This document shows positions 57,804-63,293 of a DNA stretch of 63,293 nt, piece by piece. How positions within the stretch are numbered: position 1 is the stretch's first letter; each line of letters begins with the position of its first letter. Under the pieces are notes generated by a model. It was not told the origin of the DNA. It did not search any database and saw nothing but the letters and a program-made list of their open reading frames with translations. Origin of the DNA: Phycisphaerae bacterium (GTDB lineage Bacteria; Planctomycetota; Phycisphaerae; UBA1845; Fen-1342); the NCBI GenBank assembly GCA_030612705.1, contig JAUWNI010000006.1:1-63293 (forward strand), read 5' to 3'. The translations under genes were made by a program, and so were the position numbers.

Positions 57804-58808
57804 ATGGCCGATGCACAGTGGTTTTACGTTGAGAACGGCCAATCGATCGGTCCGCTGACCAAGTCCGAGCTGTTGGCCAAGCTGCCGTCGCTACAGGGGG
57901 ATGACACGCTGATCTACGGGCCGGGGTTGAGTTCCTGGACCGCCGCCCGCGCGATCCCCGGATTGCGTGCCGCCGCGGCCGCCTCCGAAAGTCCCCCGCC
58001 CGCGCCCCGCGCTCGCCGCGCTGATGAAATCGATTATGAACTGTTCGGCGACGACATGCAGTATGTCGAGATCGAGGTTGACCCGGACGAGATGGTCATC
58101 GCCGAGGCCGGCGCGATGATGTACATGACGCCCGGTATCCGGATGGAAACGACTTTCGGCGATCCCAGCCGGCGTGAGCAGGGGCTGATGGGCAAAGTCC
58201 TGACGGCCGCCAAGCGGAAAATCACCGGCGAATCGCTGTTCTTGACGACGTTCACCGGCAGCGGCCCCGGTAAGCAACAGGTTGCCTTTGCCGCCCCCTA
58301 CCCCGGCAAGATCATCCCGATGGACCTGGCCCAACTCGGCGGTGAACTGCTCTGCCAGAAAGACTCGTTCCTGTGCGCCGCGCGCGGCGTCAGCATCGGC
58401 ATCGCCTTTACCAAACGCTTCGGGGTCGGGCTGTTCGGCGGCGAAGGCTTCATCCTACAAAAACTCACCGGTGACGGCCTGGCCTTCGTCCACGCCGGCG
58501 GAACGCTCTGCCACAAACGGCTGGCGGCCGGCGAGAGTCTCAAGATCGACACCGGCTGCATTGTCGCCTTCCAGGCTTCCGTCAGTTACGACATCAAGTT
58601 CGTCGGGGGATTCAAGAACACGCTCTTCGGCGGCGAGGGGCTTTTCTTCGCCATCCTGACCGGACCCGGCGACGTTTGGCTCCAGTCACTCCCATTCTCA
58701 CGCCTGGCCGGCCGCGTGCTTGCCGCCAGCCGCGTCGGCGGAAAACACAAGGGCGAGGGCAGCATCCTCGGCGGCCTCGGCGGCCTGCTCGACGGCGATA
58801 ACCGGTAA
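57804..58808 (+). CDS. AIM24/TIGR00266 family protein with N-terminal GYF_2 domain
   Basis: A 334-residue protein. Residues 1-55 form a GYF_2-type domain (WFYVENGQSIGPLTKSELLA). Residues about 75-325 match the AIM24 family: YVEIEVDPDEMVIAEAGAMM, TGESLFLTTFTG, GKIIPMDLAQLGGELLCQKD, FVHAGGTLCHKRL and FKNTLFGGEGLFFAILTGPG. The family adopts a double-stranded beta-helix-like fold and is linked to membranes, but the bacterial function is not settled. The planctomycete-style GYF_2 fusion is common. ATG 57804 lies 56 bp after the lipoprotein gene, so the two may be co-transcribed. Confidence 0.88.
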   Translation: MADAQWFYVENGQSIGPLTKSELLAKLPSLQGDDTLIYGPGLSSWTAARAIPGLRAAAAASESPPPAPRARRADEIDYELFGDDMQYVEIEVDPDEMVIAEAGAMMYMTPGIRMETTFGDPSRREQGLMGKVLTAAKRKITGESLFLTTFTGSGPGKQQVAFAAPYPGKIIPMDLAQLGGELLCQKDSFLCAARGVSIGIAFTKRFGVGLFGGEGFILQKLTGDGLAFVHAGGTLCHKRLAAGESLKIDTGCIVAFQASVSYDIKFVGGFKNTLFGGEGLFFAILTGPGDVWLQSLPFSRLAGRVLAASRVGGKHKGEGSILGGLGGLLDGDNR

Positions 58809-58824
58809 ACACACGCAGTACATA

Positions 58825-59030
58825 GCGCGGCCGTTGGCCGCAACCAAAGGGGCATGGGGATTGACGATTGAAGATTGGGGATTGACGATTGGGGATTTGT
58901 GTTGGGCTGCGCCGTTGAGAACACCTACTTTGAACTTTGAACTCTGGACGGGTGGCCCATGGCTTTAGCCGTGGGGGACACGAATCGACCGTCCATTCGT
59001 GTCCCCCGTCGCTTCAGCCCGCGCGGCGGG
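58825..59030. repeat. Dispersed repeat copy followed by core A inverted repeat
   Basis: Bases 58825-58948 match 32192-32299. Bases 58950 to about 59026 carry the GGGTGGCCCATGGCTTTAGC core repeat, with a shifted right arm. They separate the AIM24 gene and the convergent transporter gene. Confidence 0.7.
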
Positions 59031-59038
59031 AATCATCC

Positions 59039-60898
59039 TCACAGCGGCCAAACGAGCGGAATCACGATCACCGCCGTGATCCACAACAACACGTTTATCG
59101 GTAAACCGACGCGCAGAAAGTCGCTGAAGCGGTACCCGCCCGGACCGTAAACCATCATGTTGGTTTGATAGCCGATCGGCGTCGCGAAGCTGCACGAGGC
59201 GGCAAACGCGACCGCGAAGATGAACGGGCGCGGGTTCACCCCAAGCTGATCGGCCACCGCTATCGACAAGGGAAAAACCAGGATCGCCGCGGCATTGTTC
59301 GTGATCAGCTCGGTGAACAACGAGGTTACGAAGTAGATCGCGGCCAACGCGGCGATGGGACCCAACAGATGTGTACTCTTGATCACCAGCGTGGCAATCG
59401 CCTCCGCCGCCCCCGAAGCATCGAGCGCGGACCCGAGCCCAAACGCCGCCGCGATCGTCAACAGCACGTCCCAGCGTACGCTCCGCCGGGCGTCTGCCGC
59501 TGAAATGCACCGCGTCAACATCATCAGACCGGCCACCAGGAACGCGGCAACGACCGTCGGCAGCCGTGGCCCGCCGAAGACCAGCAACAAGATCATCAAA
59601 GCCAGTAATCCCAACGCCAGTGGGGACCGGTCGTGCCGAACGGGCCGGACCTCCTCCATGCCGCTGACCAGGTAAAAATCCGGATTATTACGATTGGCTT
59701 CGACAAAGTGCGGACCGGTTTGCAGCAGGAGCGTGTCGCCCGCGTGCAGCACAATATCGCCGATCCGCCCGGTCAGCCGCTCGCCCCCGCGGTGAACCGC
59801 GATGACCGCCGCGTTATACAGGGCCCGAAAGTTGGAATCACGTATATTCCTGGCGATCAACGGCGACGTGCTGGAAAGGACCGCCTCGCAGTACCGCCGT
59901 TGCCGGCCCTCGCCGAACGATTGCGCGGATTCATCCTCCGTGGCGGGCACGAGGCCGGGAATACGTTCCAGATCGACGATCGTGCTGACCACGCCCGCGA
60001 ATGTCAGCCGGTCGTTTTCCAGCAGAACCTCATCCGGCTCGACCGGAGCGATGACGCGGCCGTCACGGAGGATTTCGATCAGAAACAGACCGGGCAGCCG
60101 TCGCAGCCCGGCCGCTTCGATCGTCTTGCCGATCAGCGGGCAATTCGCCCGGATGCGCATGTCGACCAGGTATTCCCGCACCGACTCGCCCAGCTTTTCG
60201 AGCAGGTCCTTGCGGTCCGGCAATTGTCGGCGACCGATGAACCAGAGGTACAAAATCCCCACCACGGCGCACGGCACCCCGAGATACGCGAATTCAAAAA
60301 GCCACAGGGGCCGCAGGGCGTGCTGTCGTGCCGGATCGAGCTCGCCATGCGCCAGCTCCTGGACCAGACCGCCGACGACCAGGTTGGTGCTCGTGCCGAT
60401 CAGCGTACATGTGCCGCCGAAAATCGACACGTAGGAAAGCGGTATCAGCAGCCGCGACGGCGAAATACGATGCTTCCGGCACCAGTCGGTGACCACCGGG
60501 ATCAGCATTGCGACGACGGCGGTGTTGTTCAGGAACGCGGAGAAAGCCGTCACCTGCGGAGCAATGCGCAGCAGGGCGCCCCGCTCGCTGTGGGCGTTGC
60601 CCAGCATGTGCCCCCCGATGCGATCGAGCGCCCCCGTTTCGCGCAGACCGGCGGTGATCATGAACAGCGCCGCGACCGTTAACATCCCGGGGTTCGAAAA
60701 GCCTACCAGCGCGTCGTCAACGTCGATGATCCCGAAAATCGTGACCAGCACGGTCCCGCCCCACAGAACCACGTCGGGCGGGGCAACTCCGCGCACGAGC
60801 ACGACGAAGACCAGCGCAACGACACCGATAGTAAACCACGCTTCCCAGCCCAACGATCGCTCCCTCAATTCACGGACGGAAACCGACAGCGCCAACAC
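59039..60898 (-). CDS. SLC13-family anion permease with two RCK_C domains
   Basis: A 619-residue transporter. Two TM halves (about 20-215 and 425-619) carry the paired hairpin motifs FLNNTAVVAMLIPV and ELITNNAAAILVFPLSI typical of DASS/SLC13-type carriers, with IGTSTNLVVGG and PIGYQTNMMVYGPGGY as re-entrant NT motifs. The central cytosolic region holds two RCK_C/TrkA-C-like domains (MRIRANCPLIGKTIEAAGLR and VLSSTSPLIARNIRDSNFRA). Substrates are probably sulfate or dicarboxylates with sodium. ATG or alternative start at 60898; no partner gene is nearby. Confidence 0.88.
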   Translation of the reverse strand: MLALSVSVRELRERSLGWEAWFTIGVVALVFVVLVRGVAPPDVVLWGGTVLVTIFGIIDVDDALVGFSNPGMLTVAALFMITAGLRETGALDRIGGHMLGNAHSERGALLRIAPQVTAFSAFLNNTAVVAMLIPVVTDWCRKHRISPSRLLIPLSYVSIFGGTCTLIGTSTNLVVGGLVQELAHGELDPARQHALRPLWLFEFAYLGVPCAVVGILYLWFIGRRQLPDRKDLLEKLGESVREYLVDMRIRANCPLIGKTIEAAGLRRLPGLFLIEILRDGRVIAPVEPDEVLLENDRLTFAGVVSTIVDLERIPGLVPATEDESAQSFGEGRQRRYCEAVLSSTSPLIARNIRDSNFRALYNAAVIAVHRGGERLTGRIGDIVLHAGDTLLLQTGPHFVEANRNNPDFYLVSGMEEVRPVRHDRSPLALGLLALMILLLVFGGPRLPTVVAAFLVAGLMMLTRCISAADARRSVRWDVLLTIAAAFGLGSALDASGAAEAIATLVIKSTHLLGPIAALAAIYFVTSLFTELITNNAAAILVFPLSIAVADQLGVNPRPFIFAVAFAASCSFATPIGYQTNMMVYGPGGYRFSDFLRVGLPINVLLWITAVIVIPLVWPL

Positions 60899-60993
60899 TT
60901 ACAGATCGTACGTGGCGAGCATTGTACCCCGTCCACGTTGACACCGGCAGGGTCCACGTCAGGATAATGGGTAGCGGGTGAGCATCAGGTTCC

Positions 60994-61716
60994 ATGGCAC
61001 CGTCTATACAACAGTCCGACTCTCAGGAATCGCTCGGCACACACACTGCCGCGCGCTCCACGCATATGAAGCAACACGCCCGAGCGCACTTTGAGAGTTG
61101 GGCGCTTTCGTACGATCGCTCGCGGCTGAACGAGTTGGTTTTCTATCCTAGTGTTCGTGCCTGTCAGGAAGAGATTACTCGCTGGCAGGTAAGCCGCGGC
61201 GACAAGCCGTTTCGCATGATCGACGTCGGCTGCGGCACCGGCTCACTGCTCGCGCTGCTGGCCCGCGACTCGCGGGCGGAGCTGCTGGTCGGGCTCGATT
61301 ACACAGATGCGATGATTCGCCGCGCCGCCGAGAAGTTCGCCGATTCTGAATACGCAAACAAGCTGCGCGCGGTCCGCGGCGATTCGGAGCGTTTGCCTTT
61401 TCCCGATCGATCCTTCGACGTTGTCACCTGCTGCAACTCGTTCCATCACTATCCGCATCAGGCCGACGCTGTCCGCGGATTTCGCCGCGTGCTGCGGCCG
61501 GGCGGGCTGCTGGTCCTGATCGACGGGTTTCGCGACAACGTGATCGGCTGGTTGGTCTTCGACGTCGGCGTGGCGTTGGTCGAGAAGCACGTCCACCATG
61601 CCGGTTGGTCGGAACTGCGTAAGATGATTATCGACGCCGGCTTCGCGGAGCTGCACCAGCGAAAAAAGAACGTCCTCGCCCCGCTGCTGATAAACGTCGC
61701 CCAGGTGGCCGACTGA
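60994..61716 (+). CDS. Class I SAM-dependent methyltransferase (UbiE-like)
   Basis: A 240-residue methyltransferase with the SAM-binding motif I MIDVGCGTGSLLALL (75-89), acidic motif II end LVGLDYTDAMI, then GDSERLPFPDRSFDVVTCCN and a RVLRPGGLLVLIDGF strand. These match the UbiE/COQ5 group. The unstructured first 25 residues suggest that translation could begin at the Met25. The acceptor is unknown. It is alone between two convergent or divergent genes. Confidence 0.85.
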   Translation: MAPSIQQSDSQESLGTHTAARSTHMKQHARAHFESWALSYDRSRLNELVFYPSVRACQEEITRWQVSRGDKPFRMIDVGCGTGSLLALLARDSRAELLVGLDYTDAMIRRAAEKFADSEYANKLRAVRGDSERLPFPDRSFDVVTCCNSFHHYPHQADAVRGFRRVLRPGGLLVLIDGFRDNVIGWLVFDVGVALVEKHVHHAGWSELRKMIIDAGFAELHQRKKNVLAPLLINVAQVAD

Positions 61717-61760
61717 GAGCCGTTATCAAACACAAGTGTGCCACCATTCCTGTGTCACAC

Positions 61761-62054
61761 TAATGCTCCGTCACACCTCAATTGATGGGTGCCATGCCCA
61801 AGCCGAAGGCGCGGGTATGTTTCTAAAATAACCGTGCGTGGAAACGCGCCGAGCGATGGCCCGCACAGCGGAGCCGGCGTGTCCCCACGCCGGTTTACGG
61901 GCCGAGGACGGCCCGGCTCTGTTGCATGATAACGCACGGTCATATAGATGCGGGACCAGCATGGCCGCGCTTCGCTTGGCCATGGCACCCAAGCAAACAG
62001 CAAACAAGCACCCAACGCGCCCGTAGCCGTCAATTCAACTGTGACAGAGCACTA
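61761..62054. mobile_element. MITE-like element, TAGTGCTC family, core type B, longer form
   Basis: It has left end CTAATGCTCCGTCACACCTC and right end AATTCAACTGTGACAGAGCA plus CTA, as at 4094-4242. The core keeps GGGTGCCATGCCCAAGCCGA and the inverse GCTTCGCTTGGCCATGGCACC, but has about 140 bp of additional sequence in the middle with a CCGGCGTGTCCCCACGCCGG hairpin. The stop codon of the phzF-like gene lies in its right end. Confidence 0.7.
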
Positions 62055-62984
62055 ACCGCCCTTCGCCGGCACACGCATCTCCCCGCGCACGGTCGTGTGC
62101 ATCATCCCGCCGACCGAAACGCGGTAGCCTTTGGAGGTCGATTCAACCAGCGCCCGCACGACGCCGGTCCGTCCGCCGGGTTGACCCTGGAGACAGTTGA
62201 GCGCCGCCCGGTTGCGGGTCATCGGTACGAGTTCGTTGATGGTCAGCAGCGCCGCGAGTGGGCCGTGGACACTGCCGGTGACCGGATCCTCGGGCACGCC
62301 GCGGGCCGGTGCGAAGAATCGTGAGACGACGTGCGCAAAATCACCGAGCGTGTCGAGCGTCGAGACGCAGACGCCGCGGATCTTGTGTCGCTCACAGAGT
62401 CGGCGGAGTTCCTGAAAGTTCGGCTGCAACTCGACCAGCGTCCGCCACGATTTTATCAGCAGGATCAGATCGTTATCGCGGGTCCGCATGATTGGCACGC
62501 TGGCTTCGAGATCGTCCATCGTGAGCCCGAGCAGCGCGGTCAGTTTCATCGGGTTCGTGCTGTCGGGCTTGAGCAACGGGTCGGGCATCGCCAGCCACCA
62601 GATGAGCCGGTCTTCATCCTGGGCGATGATTTCCGGCGTGAGAATCAGCAGCCCGGCGGCCGTCTGGAATTCGATCTTCGCGTCCGACTTGCTGAGCAAC
62701 GCCCGGAATCCGACCAGCTCGGACCACGCGTGCGCCGCCGCCAGCGTCGCGTGACCGCAGAAATCAACTTCGCCCGTTGGGGTAAACCAGCGCAACCGCG
62801 GCGGTGCGTGTAGATCGTTCGCCCCGCTGATAAACGCCGTCTCGCTGGCGTTTACCTCCCGCGCAATCGTCTGCATCTGTTTCTCATCGAGTGCGTCGGC
62901 GTCAAGCACCACGCCGGCCGGATTGCCGGTAAACGACGTCTCGGCAAAGGCATCGACCAGACGAAACTGCACGGTATCGGCCAT
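62052..62984 (-). CDS. PhzF family isomerase/epimerase-like protein
   Basis: A 310-residue protein of the diaminopimelate-epimerase-like PhzF family. Typical segments: LVDAFAETSFTGNPAGVVLD at the start, NASETAF (catalytic Glu48), GEVDFCGHATLAAAH and PARGVPEDPVTGSVHGPLA. PhzF itself isomerises a phenazine precursor, but most stand-alone relatives have unknown substrates and no phenazine genes are near. The TAG stop is provided by the adjacent MITE-like element. ATG start at 62984. Confidence 0.88.
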   Translation of the reverse strand: MADTVQFRLVDAFAETSFTGNPAGVVLDADALDEKQMQTIAREVNASETAFISGANDLHAPPRLRWFTPTGEVDFCGHATLAAAHAWSELVGFRALLSKSDAKIEFQTAAGLLILTPEIIAQDEDRLIWWLAMPDPLLKPDSTNPMKLTALLGLTMDDLEASVPIMRTRDNDLILLIKSWRTLVELQPNFQELRRLCERHKIRGVCVSTLDTLGDFAHVVSRFFAPARGVPEDPVTGSVHGPLAALLTINELVPMTRNRAALNCLQGQPGGRTGVVRALVESTSKGYRVSVGGMMHTTVRGEMRVPAKGG

Positions 62985-63293
62985 CGGGTTCTCCCGGTTT
63001 TCTTCTTGTCAAACCACCAGCTCTGTCACTACTCGATTGATGGGTGGCCCATGGCTTTAGCCGTGGGGGACACGAATCAAAGTCCTATTCGTGTCCCCCA
63101 CCTCTAAAGAGGTGGGTCACCCTTCATCTTTCCCACCATTCCACGTGCAACAGAGCACCAGTACTCCGTCACGCCTTGGCTTTCATGTTGTAGCGTCGGC
63201 GCCCCCCCGCCCCCCGGGGCCGGCACGTCGCCGGCCGCGAGACCCCGCGGGCCCGGGGGGGCGCCGCAGCCCCGGGGGGGGGGGTGGGTGGCG
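62985..63293. mobile_element. MITE-like element and low-complexity end of window
   Basis: Bases 63020-63162 carry core type A (GGGTGGCCCATGGCTTTAGC with right arm CTCTAAAGAGGTGGGTCACCC) between ends CTCTGTCACTACTCG and GTGCAACAGAGCACC. This end abuts another (AGTACTCCGTCACG). After 63190 the sequence becomes C/G-run rich, which may be a poorly resolved contig end. No gene is seen. Confidence 0.6.

Noticed and set aside
1-63293. tRNA or rRNA genes
   Set aside because: I looked for GGTTCGA-type T-loops with paired arms on both strands; the hits (for example near 45038, 52324 and 60691) lie in repeats or coding genes without cloverleaf context.

Overview
The window looks like chromosomal DNA of a free-living planctomycete (Planctomycetota, possibly near the Phycisphaerae). 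This is inferred from gene content: an ECF sigma factor with a large anti-sigma partner, a PSP1/RicT protein, a Minf_1886-type small protein, big exported proteins with few named relatives, zinc-ribbon membrane proteins and an HNH endonuclease. GC content is about 60 percent and intergenic DNA is crowded with short palindromic repeats. I saw no rRNA, tRNA or CRISPR array.

Layout. 0.2-10 kb: a GNAT-like protein, a fused acetyl-CoA carboxyltransferase (AccA-AccD), a small lipoprotein, a HigB/HigA-like toxin-antitoxin cassette beside a duplicated 3' end of pyrD, pyrD itself, and a HEAT-repeat/membrane protein pair. 10.9-17 kb: an ECF sigma/anti-sigma pair, pyrC, a homocysteine methyltransferase and folP. 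17-29 kb: two large exported proteins with barrel-like central regions flank a PSP1/RicT protein, a Minf_1886-like protein, an AI-2E family transporter and a glycosyltransferase-like protein. 29.5-32.2 kb: a small exported protein, a NeuD/PglD-type acyltransferase and a phosphoglycerate-mutase-like protein that lacks expected metal ligands.

32.5-38.9 kb is the most striking block. It is a tight co-directional operon: VgrG spike, LysM/peptidoglycan-binding protein, HExxHxxxxxH metalloprotease, coupled envelope protein, PAAR tip. I read it as a type VI (or related contractile) secretion cargo island with a candidate effector and immunity pair. No sheath, baseplate or ClpV genes are in the window.

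38.9-45 kb: an ABC exporter operon (membrane protein, ATPase, permease) whose last two genes are separated by a roughly 0.9-kb insert flanked by inverted TTCAGGG-like arrays. 45-53 kb: a MATE exporter with a possible leader peptide and attenuator, ileS, a PHP phosphoesterase, a STAS protein and an HNH nuclease. 53-63 kb: a TMTC-like membrane/TPR protein, a small kinase, a lipoprotein, an AIM24 protein, an SLC13 transporter, a methyltransferase and a PhzF protein.

A second theme is several families of small palindromic elements. MITE-like elements with TAGTGCTC ends carry at least two different cores. Another family ends in GACTTTTGCGGCGGACTG. Others sit in frame inside genes: ileS holds at least five such insertions, and two pairs are read in the same frame and give matching peptides. 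One MITE appears to supply the start codon and the beginning of a signal peptide, and others supply stop codons. The in-frame insertions resemble, in principle, the Rickettsia palindromic elements.
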